Origin: Oceanicaulis sp. HLUCCA04
GTDB lineage: Bacteria; Pseudomonadota; Alphaproteobacteria; Caulobacterales; Maricaulaceae
Direction of reading: 5' to 3'
Assembly: GCA_001314625.1 (NCBI GenBank)
Contig: LJSH01000003.1
Coordinates: 107,454-171,453, forward strand
Length of the DNA: 64,000 bases
Shown: positions 46,880-54,814 of the stretch, in pieces
How positions within the stretch are numbered: position 1 is the stretch's first letter
How the letters are laid out: every line of letters begins with the position of its first letter
Notes under the pieces: model-generated
Database searches by the model: none
Told to the model about the DNA's origin: nothing
What the model saw: the letters and a program-made list of their open reading frames with translations, nothing else
Translations under genes and position numbers: made by a program

Positions 46880-47629
46880 ATGACCATTTCCAATGAAGAC
46901 GAGTTGGACGGGCTCAAGGAGATCGGCCGCATCGTCGCCAACACCCTGTACGCCATGGCACGGGCGATGGAGCCGGGCATGACCACGCGCGAGCTGGACG
47001 CTATCGGGGCCGCGCTGCTGGAGCGTGATGGCGCGGTTTCCGCGCCGCAATCGGCTTACGGCTTTCCCGGTGCGACCTGTATCAGCGTGAATGAGGAAAT
47101 CGCCCACGGCATTCCCGGTAGCCGGGTGATCGCGCGCGGTGACAGGGTCAATATCGACGTCTCGGCTTCGAAGAACGGCTTTTTCGCCGATACCGGCGCG
47201 ACTTTCCATGTCGGCCCGCTGGCCCCATCGCTGGAAACCCTGCGCCGTGACGGCAAGCGCGCCATGCATATCGGCATCGCGCAGGTGGGCACGGACAAGC
47301 CGCTGGCAGGCATTGGCAGCGCGATCGGACGCTTTGCCGAACAGCGTGGCTACACGCTGATCCGCAATCTCGCCAGCCACGGCACTGGCCGGGCCTTGCA
47401 TGAATATCCCGAAGAGGTTGCCACCTGGCCCACGCGCGGCGACCGGCGGCGCATCAATAAGGGGCTGGTACTCACCGTTGAGCCCTTCCTGTCCCGAGGC
47501 GGGTTATGGGCCACTGACGGCGATGATGACTGGACGCTCTACAGCGAACCGCACGCGCCGACCGTCCAGTTTGAACACACCGTCGTGGCGACCGATCGCG
47601 GCGCCATCATCGTCACCCGGCCGGGCTAG
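46880..47629 (+). CDS. map: Methionine aminopeptidase, type I
   Basis: A 249-residue M24A peptidase that removes initiator methionine. Ligands can be followed: Asp in NIDVSASKNGFFADTG (two), His in SHGTGRALHE, Glu in TVEPF and Glu in QFEHT. It is divergent from the usual enzyme in the insert near residue 180 and lacks the HGIG...FH spacing of E. coli Map, so it may be a second, specialised copy. It starts 18 bases after dapD. Two hairpins follow its stop. Confidence 0.87.
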   Translation: MTISNEDELDGLKEIGRIVANTLYAMARAMEPGMTTRELDAIGAALLERDGAVSAPQSAYGFPGATCISVNEEIAHGIPGSRVIARGDRVNIDVSASKNGFFADTGATFHVGPLAPSLETLRRDGKRAMHIGIAQVGTDKPLAGIGSAIGRFAEQRGYTLIRNLASHGTGRALHEYPEEVATWPTRGDRRRINKGLVLTVEPFLSRGGLWATDGDDDWTLYSEPHAPTVQFEHTVVATDRGAIIVTRPG

Positions 47630-47647
47630 CGCTTCGCGCGCCATGAA

Positions 47648-47730
47648 ATCCCGGAGGCCCGAAGGGCCATCCGGGATCTGTTGCAGAAGAGGCGGAGAGA
47701 GGCCCCGGATACCGCTTCGCGGTTCCGGGG
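47648..47730. repeat. Two palindromes between convergent genes
   Basis: The first, 47648-47677, pairs ATCCCGGA with TCCGGGAT around an inner GGCCC/GGGCC stem. The second, 47703-47730, pairs CCCCGG with CCGGGG around ACCGC/GCGGT and is the same repeat as 25699-25726. Neither has a clear T-run, but their place between convergent genes fits a role in ending or protecting transcripts. Confidence 0.55.
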
Positions 47731-47746
47731 TTTCACTGTGTGCGGC

Positions 47747-48373
47747 TCAGCGGGCAAGTATGGTGCGGATTTCAGGCGCCGCGCCGCGCACCAAATTCTC
47801 ACCAAACTGGTTGGAAACTTCGTTCACCTCGCTCATGAAGCGCGGCTGTGCGGCGAGCCAGTTGAGGGCGGCCTCGCTCGTTCCGAAGGCTTCCACTTGC
47901 GCGCGCTGTTCAGGCGGCAGGGCCAGAACAAGCTCGCTCATCTCTGCCTCGGTCATTTCGCGGCCCTGCGCTATCATCTCGGCCTGTGCGCGCCCCGGCG
48001 TGCTGGCGAAATAGGCGGTCAGTGCCTGAAGATCGGCGGTCGCGAGATGGCTTGCCAGAACACCGGCGACAGAGTTCAGCAAATCATCCTGCTCGGCCTC
48101 AAACCGTGCATTGACGACTTGGCGGATATCGGCGGCCTGATCGGCGCGCATATCGGGCGTGTCCTGACGCAGGCTGTCGACGACAACACTGCCCAGATCG
48201 GACACCTCGTTAAGGATGGCTTGCCACATACCGCTGACACGCGCGAACTCGCGCGCTGCCTCGATGCCTTCCTGGCTCGCGCCGGTTTCGGCAGATGCCA
48301 CGGGCTTGTCGGCGGCAAGGCCTGAACAGGGCAGGGCCACAGCCAGCATGAAGGTGGTGATAATGGCGCGCAT
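47747..48373 (-). CDS. Exported DUF2059-like protein
   Basis: A 208-residue periplasmic protein with a signal peptide ending near Gly-Leu-Ala-Ala. The mature helical part, with a phenylalanine-rich end and the LTAYFASTPGRAQAEM motif, matches the pattern of DUF2059 proteins, whose function is unknown. It stands alone on its strand with 117 bases to rpiA. That gap contains an imperfect 7-bp hairpin at 48448-48468 that may end the rpiA message. Confidence 0.72.
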   Translation of the reverse strand: MRAIITTFMLAVALPCSGLAADKPVASAETGASQEGIEAAREFARVSGMWQAILNEVSDLGSVVVDSLRQDTPDMRADQAADIRQVVNARFEAEQDDLLNSVAGVLASHLATADLQALTAYFASTPGRAQAEMIAQGREMTEAEMSELVLALPPEQRAQVEAFGTSEAALNWLAAQPRFMSEVNEVSNQFGENLVRGAAPEIRTILAR

Positions 48374-48490
48374 GTCAGGCCCTTTCCGGCAGATGTCTGA
48401 ACCGGAAAAAGCCTAGGACAGGGGTCAGCAGGGCGAAACCCGCCACGCCCTGACAATGCTGGTCAGGGATACCGGTCGGGTGCGTTGGCG

Positions 48491-49195
48491 CTAGAGCTCC
48501 ATCACCTTCACATCATCGTCCTCGCCCACGATCACCACGCGGGCCTGATCGAGGAAAAGGCCATGATCGACCACGCCGGGCAGGGCCAGCAGTTCGGCGT
48601 CCACGCTGTCGGGGTCTTCGATAGCCCCGCAGGCGCAATCGAGGATGTAGTTTCCGCCATCGGTGATGAAGGGCTCGCTGCGGTCTCCCTGCCGGCGGAT
48701 ATCCACTAGCGGCCGGGCCACGCCTGCGCGGCGCAGCGCGTCGAACACTTTCTTGGCGGTGATGGTCCAGCCGAACGGGTCGATCTCGACGGGCAGGGGA
48801 AAGGCGCCGAGCGTTTCGACCAGCTTGGTTTCGTCCACCAGCACCACCATCAAATCGGCGGCGTCGGCGATGATCTTCTCGCGCAGCAGGCAGCCGCCCC
48901 CGCCCTTGATCAGGCGGAAACTGCCATCCACCTCGTCGGCTCCGTCGACAGCCACATCAATGCGGTCGGCCTGCTCGATGGGGATGAGCGGGACGCCCGC
49001 CTCGCGCGCGATTTCCTCGGTCTCGCGCGAGGTGGGGATACCCTTGATGGTGAGGTCGCCAGCGGCGCAGCGCCGCCCCAGCGCCTTGACGAAGAGAGCG
49101 GCGGTAGAGCCCGAACCCAGGCCAACAATCATGCCGCTTTCGACATAGTCCAAAGCGGCTTCGGCGGCTCTGGCCTTCTGGCTCTGGGCGCTCAC
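48491..49195 (-). CDS. rpiA: Ribose-5-phosphate isomerase A
   Basis: A 234-residue enzyme interconverting ribose-5-phosphate and ribulose-5-phosphate in the pentose phosphate pathway. GLGSGSTAALFVKAL, DGADEVD and KGGGGCLLREKI are the diagnostic phosphate-binding and catalytic segments. Its ATG overlaps the gabD stop by four bases, so the two are coupled despite unrelated chemistry. Confidence 0.95.
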   Translation of the reverse strand: MSAQSQKARAAEAALDYVESGMIVGLGSGSTAALFVKALGRRCAAGDLTIKGIPTSRETEEIAREAGVPLIPIEQADRIDVAVDGADEVDGSFRLIKGGGGCLLREKIIADAADLMVVLVDETKLVETLGAFPLPVEIDPFGWTITAKKVFDALRRAGVARPLVDIRRQGDRSEPFITDGGNYILDCACGAIEDPDSVDAELLALPGVVDHGLFLDQARVVIVGEDDDVKVMEL

Positions 49196-50664
49196 TGATC
49201 AACCCCGCCCAGGAGGACGAATTTCAGCTCGGTGAACTCCTCAGCCGCCCATTTGCCGCCCTCGCGGCCAATGCCGGACTGCTTCATGCCGCCAAAGGGC
49301 GTGGCGGGTGATCCGACCATCGCGGCGTTGACGCCGACCATCCCAAAATCAATGCCTTCGCTGATGCGGTGCATACGCCCGGAATCGCGTGTGTAGAGAT
49401 AGGCGGCCAGACCGAACGGGGTATCATTGGCCAGCTTGATGACCTCTTCCTCGTCCTTGAACGGGTAGAGCGCGGCGACGGGGCCGAAAATCTCGTTGCA
49501 GGCGAGACTCATGGAATGGTCTGCGCCGCTGATGAGGGTCGGTTCGAAATACGCCCCGCCCATATCGTCGACGCGCGATTTGCCGCCCGTGAGCACTTTG
49601 GCGCCCTTGGAGACCGCGTTGTCGACCAGCTCGGCGACGCGGCTGACGGCTTCCTCATGGATGAGCGGGCCGACATCGGTGCCATCGGCGAACGGATCAC
49701 CGAGTTTCAGCTTGGCGACGCGCGTTTTCAAAAGCTCGGTGAGCTTGTCGATCACGCCTTCCTGCACGAAGACCCGGTTGGGTGATACGCAGGTCTGGCC
49801 GGCTGCGCGGAACTTGCCTTGCACCAGCCCGTCAGCGGCTTTTTCCAGATCGGCATCATCCATGATGATGAAGGGGGCATTGCCGCCCAGCTCCAGCGCG
49901 ACGCGCTTGATGGTCTTGGCGGCCTGCTCCATCAGCAATGCGCCGACAGCCGTCGAGCCGGTAAAGGCGACCATCGCGACATCTTCGGAACCGGTCAGGA
50001 CCGGCCCAATCTCGCGCGCCTCACCGGTGACGACGTTGAAGACGCCCTTGGGGAAGCCCGCTCGGTCAGCAAGTTCTGCCAGTGCCAGCGCGGACAGCGG
50101 GGTTTCAGAGGCCGGCTTGATGACGACAGGACAGCCCACGGCGAGCGCCGGGCCACACTTGCGCGTGATCATGGCCGAGGGGAAATTCCAAGGTGTGATG
50201 CAAGAGACGACGCCAATGGGCTGGCGGATCGTCCAGCCGCGCGCGCCGGGGGTCGGCACGGGCAGTGTCTCGCCATGCACGCGGCGCGCTTCCTCGGCGG
50301 CCCACTGGACGAAACCTGCGCCATAGGCAACTTCGCCCTTGGCTTCTTTCACCGGCTTGCCCATCTCGGCGGCCAGAATGATCCCCAGATCATCCTGATG
50401 CTCCATGATCAGCTCATACCAGCGATTGACGATACGTGAGCGCTCGAACGCTGAGGTCTTGCGCCAGGCGAGGTTTGCCGCCGCTGCGGCTTTCACCGCG
50501 CGCTTTGCGCCCTCGGCGCCGACGCTGGCCACGTCAGCTACTTTTTCCCGGTTGGCGGGATTATTGACGTCAAACCGGCTGTCACCCTTCACCCATTCGC
50601 CATTGATGAAGGAGTCGGTGCGCCAGAGGCCGGAATCTTTCAGGCGGGATTTGATGTCGCTCAT
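49192..50664 (-). CDS. gabD: NAD(P)-dependent succinate-semialdehyde dehydrogenase
   Basis: A 490-residue aldehyde dehydrogenase of the GabD branch, oxidising succinate semialdehyde to succinate. Catalytic Cys is in GQTCVSPN and the general base Glu in LELGGNAPF; TPWNFPSAMITRK marks the cofactor pocket and FTGSTAVG the Rossmann turn. The ATG at 50664 follows AGGACC. No aminotransferase gabT is nearby, so the source of the semialdehyde is not local. Confidence 0.9.
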   Translation of the reverse strand: MSDIKSRLKDSGLWRTDSFINGEWVKGDSRFDVNNPANREKVADVASVGAEGAKRAVKAAAAANLAWRKTSAFERSRIVNRWYELIMEHQDDLGIILAAEMGKPVKEAKGEVAYGAGFVQWAAEEARRVHGETLPVPTPGARGWTIRQPIGVVSCITPWNFPSAMITRKCGPALAVGCPVVIKPASETPLSALALAELADRAGFPKGVFNVVTGEAREIGPVLTGSEDVAMVAFTGSTAVGALLMEQAAKTIKRVALELGGNAPFIIMDDADLEKAADGLVQGKFRAAGQTCVSPNRVFVQEGVIDKLTELLKTRVAKLKLGDPFADGTDVGPLIHEEAVSRVAELVDNAVSKGAKVLTGGKSRVDDMGGAYFEPTLISGADHSMSLACNEIFGPVAALYPFKDEEEVIKLANDTPFGLAAYLYTRDSGRMHRISEGIDFGMVGVNAAMVGSPATPFGGMKQSGIGREGGKWAAEEFTELKFVLLGGVDQ

Positions 50665-50712
50665 CGGGGGAGGTCCTTTCGTGATTGCCGTCATCCTGGC
50701 CGGTTGCCCGGT

Positions 50713-52068
50713 CTATTTTGTCTTCGTCTTGTCCTTGCGCGCCTGCATGGTCTGGCGGAAGCGTGCGGCCCAGCCCGTCTTGTTCTCCTGGCGGGCGCGT
50801 GACAGGGCCAGCGTATCGTCAGGCACATCTGATGTGATGACGCTGCCCGAGCCTGTAAAGGCTCCGTGTCCGATGGTTACAGGAGCGACCAGGCTGGTAT
50901 TGGATCCAATAAACGCGCCGTCACCGACAATCGTTCTGTGTTTGAAATAGCCATCATAATTGCAGGTGATGGTGCCCGCGCCGATATTGGCTTTCGCCCC
51001 GATATCCGCGTCACCGATATAGGACAGGTGATTGGCCTTCGCGCCGGCGTGCAGGCGCGCGTTCTTCACCTCGACGAAATTGCCGATCTTCGCGCCGGTC
51101 TCCAGCACCGCGCCGGGGCGCAGGCGGGCATAGGGGCCAACCGAGGTATTCTCGCCAATCACCGCGCCTTCCAGATGGCTGAAGGCATGGATCGCCGCGC
51201 CGGTGCCGATAATCACGCCGGGGCCGAACACGACATTGGGCTCGATGATCACATCATTGGCGATCTGCGTGTCGTGGCTGAAGAACACGGTTTCGGGCGC
51301 GACCAGCGTGACACCGGCCTCCATGGCGGCCGCGCGGGCGCGGGCCTGGAAGGCGGCTTCGGCCTGGGCGAGATTATGGCGTGAATTGACGCCCATCACC
51401 TCGTCGGCATCGGCGCGCACCGCGCGGGCGCTGTGACCGGCAGCGACCCCCAGCGCAATGATGTCGGTCAGATAGTATTCGCCATTCGCGTTGTCATTGG
51501 TGACTTTCGAGAGCAGCTCGAAAAGCAGCGGGGCGGGCGCGGCCAGCACGCCCGAATTGCACAGGCGCACAGCCTTTTGTTCTGCGCTGGCATCCTTTTC
51601 TTCGACAATGGCTGTCAGTGCGCCGGAACTGTTCTCGATCAGGCGGCCATAGCCGGTGGGATTTTCCGGCTCGAAGCCCAGCACCGCGATATTCGCGCCG
51701 GCTTCGAGTGCGGCGAATACCGATTCCAGTGTCTGCGTGCGGATCAGGGGTGTGTCGGCAAACAGCACGGCCACATCGCCATCAAAGCCTGCCAGCGCGT
51801 CCTGACCGCACAGCACGGCATGGCCTGTGCCCATGGGCGGATCCTGCAGCGCGGTGAGCGCGCCTGCGCTTTCGGCGCGCGCCTTCACCTCGGGCCCGTG
51901 CGCGCCCCAGATCACCACCTTGTGCTGCGCATCGCATGACCGGGCCAGCGCCAAACTCCAGTCCAGCATGGAACGCCCTGCAACAGCGTGCAGCGGCTTT
52001 GCCATAGCCGATTTCATCCGTTTGCCATGACCGGCAGCCAGAATGATGACGGCGCGCGCTCTTGCCAT
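50713..52068 (-). CDS. glmU: Bifunctional GlmU (acetyltransferase / uridylyltransferase)
   Basis: A 451-residue enzyme making UDP-GlcNAc for wall and lipopolysaccharide. The N-terminal uridylyltransferase has LAAGHGKRMKSAMAKPLH, and the C-terminal half is a hexapeptide beta-helix with the acetyl-CoA/GlcN-1-P site (KNARLHAGAKANHLSYIGDA and NYDGYFKHRT). It follows the gabD-rpiA pair's direction but is 48 bases upstream of gabD. Divergent from gph. Confidence 0.95.
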   Translation of the reverse strand: MARARAVIILAAGHGKRMKSAMAKPLHAVAGRSMLDWSLALARSCDAQHKVVIWGAHGPEVKARAESAGALTALQDPPMGTGHAVLCGQDALAGFDGDVAVLFADTPLIRTQTLESVFAALEAGANIAVLGFEPENPTGYGRLIENSSGALTAIVEEKDASAEQKAVRLCNSGVLAAPAPLLFELLSKVTNDNANGEYYLTDIIALGVAAGHSARAVRADADEVMGVNSRHNLAQAEAAFQARARAAAMEAGVTLVAPETVFFSHDTQIANDVIIEPNVVFGPGVIIGTGAAIHAFSHLEGAVIGENTSVGPYARLRPGAVLETGAKIGNFVEVKNARLHAGAKANHLSYIGDADIGAKANIGAGTITCNYDGYFKHRTIVGDGAFIGSNTSLVAPVTIGHGAFTGSGSVITSDVPDDTLALSRARQENKTGWAARFRQTMQARKDKTKTK

Positions 52069-52165
52069 GGGGGTGCCCTTCCTTGCCTGCCGCTGGGCGC
52101 TGTTATCATAGGCCCGCCCGCGCTATAGCCCATCCGGTGCATACTTGCGAAGGGGAAGACTGGCG

Positions 52166-52870
52166 ATGACGCATCTGACGGTCCTGCGCGGCGCCTCCAT
52201 CGCCTTCGATCTGGATGGGACCCTGGTGGATACCGCGCCCGATCTGGTGCGGGCCCTGAACGAAGCCATAGCGCCTTACGGCCTTGATCCGGTGCCCATT
52301 GGTGATGTGCGCGCGATGGTCGGGCGCGGTGCGCGCGCGCTCATCGCGCAGGCTTTTGTCCGCGCCGGAGCTCCGCTGGAGCCGGATGCAGCCGAATCGG
52401 CCCTGCACGCTTTTCTCGAGACCTATGGAGCGCGCATTGCTGCGCTCAGCCGCCCGTTTGACGGGGTGGAGGCAGCGCTGGACACGCTGGCCGCGTCAGG
52501 CGCGCGCTTGAGCGTGTGTACCAACAAACCGTCCGCCCTTGCGCGCCAGCTCCTCGACGCGCTGGATCTGACCGGCCGGTTCGAGCGTATTGTCGGGCCG
52601 GAGGATGTGCCAGCCACAAAGCCCGACCCTGCGCATCTGCTGACGGCGGTGGGCGAGGGGGATGACGCACGCTTCATCGCCCTCGTGGGCGATTCTGAGC
52701 CCGATCTACTCGCGGCCAGAGGCGCGGGCGCGGCAAGCGTGCTGTTTACAAACGGCTACAGCGAAAAGCCGGTCAGCGCGCTGGGTGCTGACCGGCTTTT
52801 CGATTCGTTTTCGGCGCTTCCCGCACTGCTGGCAGAGCTCGCTGCTGCGGCAGGCCGGCAAGACCGCTAA
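52166..52870 (+). CDS. gph: Phosphoglycolate phosphatase family (HAD)
   Basis: A 234-residue HAD-IA phosphatase. Motif I FDLDGTLVDTAPDL, motif II VCTNKPS and motif IV VGDSEPD are intact, with a helical cap. Gph removes phosphate from 2-phosphoglycolate formed in DNA repair; other phosphosugars are possible substrates. The ATG at 52166 follows AAGGGGAAG. The 97 bases to glmU hold divergent promoters. Confidence 0.88.
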   Translation: MTHLTVLRGASIAFDLDGTLVDTAPDLVRALNEAIAPYGLDPVPIGDVRAMVGRGARALIAQAFVRAGAPLEPDAAESALHAFLETYGARIAALSRPFDGVEAALDTLAASGARLSVCTNKPSALARQLLDALDLTGRFERIVGPEDVPATKPDPAHLLTAVGEGDDARFIALVGDSEPDLLAARGAGAASVLFTNGYSEKPVSALGADRLFDSFSALPALLAELAAAAGRQDR

Positions 52871-52873
52871 ATA

Positions 52874-53092
52874 TCAGGCCGTGCGGCGGCCTTCACCCCG
52901 GTCATTGGCAGGGCGAGGCATGCCATTGACGAGGTTGGAGCGCACATCAGTGCGGGCCGAGCGCATGGCAGGCATAAAGCCGGCATCAACGAGGTCGACG
53001 GCAACGTCATACCCACGCTCTTTCCAATAGGCTTCGATACGTTCTTTCAGGCGGCGGGCGCCTTCGGGCGTGCACAGATCATTACTGGCCAT
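52874..53092 (-). CDS. Small uncharacterised protein
   Basis: A 72-residue hydrophilic protein with a GGAGAAG ribosome site. A helix-rich first half (GARRLKERIEAYWKERGYDV) is followed by an Arg/Asn-rich end with MRSARTDVRSNLVNGMP. Proteins of this form are frequent in alphaproteobacteria but have no described role. It is convergent with gph, three bases apart. The 219 bases upstream to the tRNA promoter contain its own promoter and no other gene. Confidence 0.7.
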   Translation of the reverse strand: MASNDLCTPEGARRLKERIEAYWKERGYDVAVDLVDAGFMPAMRSARTDVRSNLVNGMPRPANDRGEGRRTA

Positions 53093-53311
53093 AACTAACT
53101 TCTCCTTCGGACGCGCTTAGGGCCTTAAAGCGCACCGGCTGTGGTGACTGTCGGGTATCATACCGGGGCAGTGATGAAACGCCCTGGCGGCATGAGCGAT
53201 ATAGATGCTTTGGCTTCTTGACGGAAGTGTGACGAAGGGGGTCCTCGCGATTTTGTTATCCAGCCAGTGAACGCGTCCAGTCAAATCGGCCTGTCCCTCC
53301 GGCGCGGGCGC

Positions 53312-53341
53312 TTGACCAAGGCGGTGTTTTGCCTCTATACG
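53312..53341 (+). promoter_or_regulatory. Promoter of the tRNA-Val gene
   Basis: TTGACC at 53312-53317 and TATACG at 53336-53341 with an 18-base spacer (17 if the -10 is read as CTATAC). The expected start falls a few bases before the mature tRNA. Confidence 0.65.
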
Positions 53342-53352
53342 CCGCTCCCTCC

Positions 53353-53427
53353 GGGCGATTAGCTCAGCGGTAGAGCACTTCGTTCACACCGAAGGGGTCA
53401 CTAGTTCGATCCTAGTATCGCCCACCA
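53353..53427 (+). tRNA. tRNA-Val (anticodon CAC)
   Basis: A full cloverleaf: acceptor GGGCGAT/ATCGCCC, D arm GCTC...GAGC, anticodon stem CTTCG/CGAAG with loop TTCACAC (anticodon CAC at 53385-53387), five-base variable loop, T arm ACTAG-TTCGATC-CTAGT, discriminator A and encoded CCA. Confidence 0.97.
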
Positions 53428-53453
53428 GATTTCCTCATTAAATCTGTGTAATG

Positions 53454-53505
53454 CCGGACCTTCGACTGCCCGCAGGATTATCCCTGCAAGGGCAGTCGAG
53501 GCCGG
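53454..53505. repeat. Long hairpin downstream of tRNA-Val
   Basis: Nested stems: 53462-53471 with 53490-53499 (10 bp, perfect), inner GCAGG/CCTGC, and outer CCGG/CCGG with bulges. No T-run follows. The remainder of the 53428-53773 gap shows no gene that I can support; the ribosome site of the iron-binding protein gene lies at its end. Confidence 0.5.
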
Positions 53506-53773
53506 TTGGCGCGTGCCGGAAGGCCAGTTTGTAAGAGCGGTGCAAGGATCACTTTAAAGTGATGGCGCGATATTCGGATCAAGTTTCCGCCGCAGGGGAA
53601 AATTTGTCTTTCCTTCAGGGAAAATCTGGCGGCGTCGACTGGCTGTTTGCTGTCCGGAATGAGTCAGACCTGCTCTTGCGAAGCGTTCTCAGAAGTGGCA
53701 TGACGGCGCTTCCATTGGCGACGGGGTAGTCCATCTGGATGCGTTTGCGCCGCCACAGCCCAAGAGGAACGCC

Positions 53774-54814
53774 ATGTCTGAACGTCTTCGCCTTCCCGTC
53801 ATCGGTGCCGTGTGCGCCGCGCTGGGATTGACCGCCTGCAGCCAGCCCGAGCAGGACAGTGTCGTCAATGTCTTCTCTGCGCGCCACTACGCCTCTGACC
53901 AGGCGGTGTTTGCGGCCTTCACCGAAGAGACCGGCATCGAGATCAATCTGGTAGAAGCCGACGGCGATCTTCTGATCGAGCGCGTGCGCGCCGACGGAGA
54001 GCGCTCGCCCGCCGATGTCATCATCACGGTGGATGCCGGGCGCCTGCACCGTGCCGAGCAGGCTGGCCTGTTCCAGCCTGCTGGCAATCTGGACGGCGCG
54101 CTGGACCGCGTTCCCGATTCCCTTGAGCACCCGGACAATCTCTGGTTCGGCTTTGCCACCCGCGCCCGCGTGATCGTTTATGCCCGCGACCGTGTGGACC
54201 CATCCGAAGTTCAAAATTACGCCGATCTGGCAGGGCCCGAGTTCGAGGGCCGTGTCTGCGTGCGCTCGTCCTCCAATGTCTATAACCAGTCGCTGGTGGC
54301 CGGCATGATTGCCGAGCACGGGACGGAAGTGGCGGAGGAATTTGCCCGCGGTATCGCGCAAAATCTCGCCCGCACCCCGCAAGGCGGCGATACCGACCAG
54401 ATCCGCGCTGTCGCAGCTGGCGAGTGTGATGTGGCGATCGTCAATCACTATTATCTCGGCCGTCTGTTGAACGCCGAGGACAGTGCTGACCGCGCGGTCG
54501 GCGAAGCCGTTGGCATCGTTTTCCCCGATCAGGGCGAAGGCGGCACCTATGTGAACATTTCCGGCGCGGGCCTGGCAGCCAATGCCCCGAACCCGGAAGC
54601 GGCGCGCGAACTGCTGGCCTTCCTTCTGTCGGAGCGGGCCCAGCGCGCTTTCGCCGAGCTTACCAACGAGTTTCCCGCCGATCCCTCCATCAGCTATGAC
54701 AACACCGTTCTTGAGGGCTTTGCCGGGTTCGAGGCGCGTGAGCTGAATGTCAACGCGCTCGGCGAAAACGGAGCGGAAGCCCAGCGCATCTTTGACCGGG
54801 CGGGATGGCCATAG
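53774..54814 (+). CDS. Iron(III) ABC transporter substrate-binding lipoprotein
   Basis: A 346-residue periplasmic ferric-binding protein of the FbpA/FutA class. The start region ends in Leu-Thr-Ala-Cys, so it is probably lipid-anchored (Cys22). The paired tyrosines of NHYYLGRLL are the typical iron ligands and the mature N-terminus VVNVFSARHYASDQAVF is diagnostic. AAGAGGA precedes the ATG. It overlaps the permease gene by ten bases. No clear Fur or RirA box was recognised upstream. Confidence 0.9.
   Translation: MSERLRLPVIGAVCAALGLTACSQPEQDSVVNVFSARHYASDQAVFAAFTEETGIEINLVEADGDLLIERVRADGERSPADVIITVDAGRLHRAEQAGLFQPAGNLDGALDRVPDSLEHPDNLWFGFATRARVIVYARDRVDPSEVQNYADLAGPEFEGRVCVRSSSNVYNQSLVAGMIAEHGTEVAEEFARGIAQNLARTPQGGDTDQIRAVAAGECDVAIVNHYYLGRLLNAEDSADRAVGEAVGIVFPDQGEGGTYVNISGAGLAANAPNPEAARELLAFLLSERAQRAFAELTNEFPADPSISYDNTVLEGFAGFEARELNVNALGENGAEAQRIFDRAGWP

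Noticed and set aside
53640..53773. Fur or RirA box upstream of the iron transporter genes
   Set aside because: No stretch fits the Fur palindrome or the iron-rhizobial-type box well enough; regulation left open.
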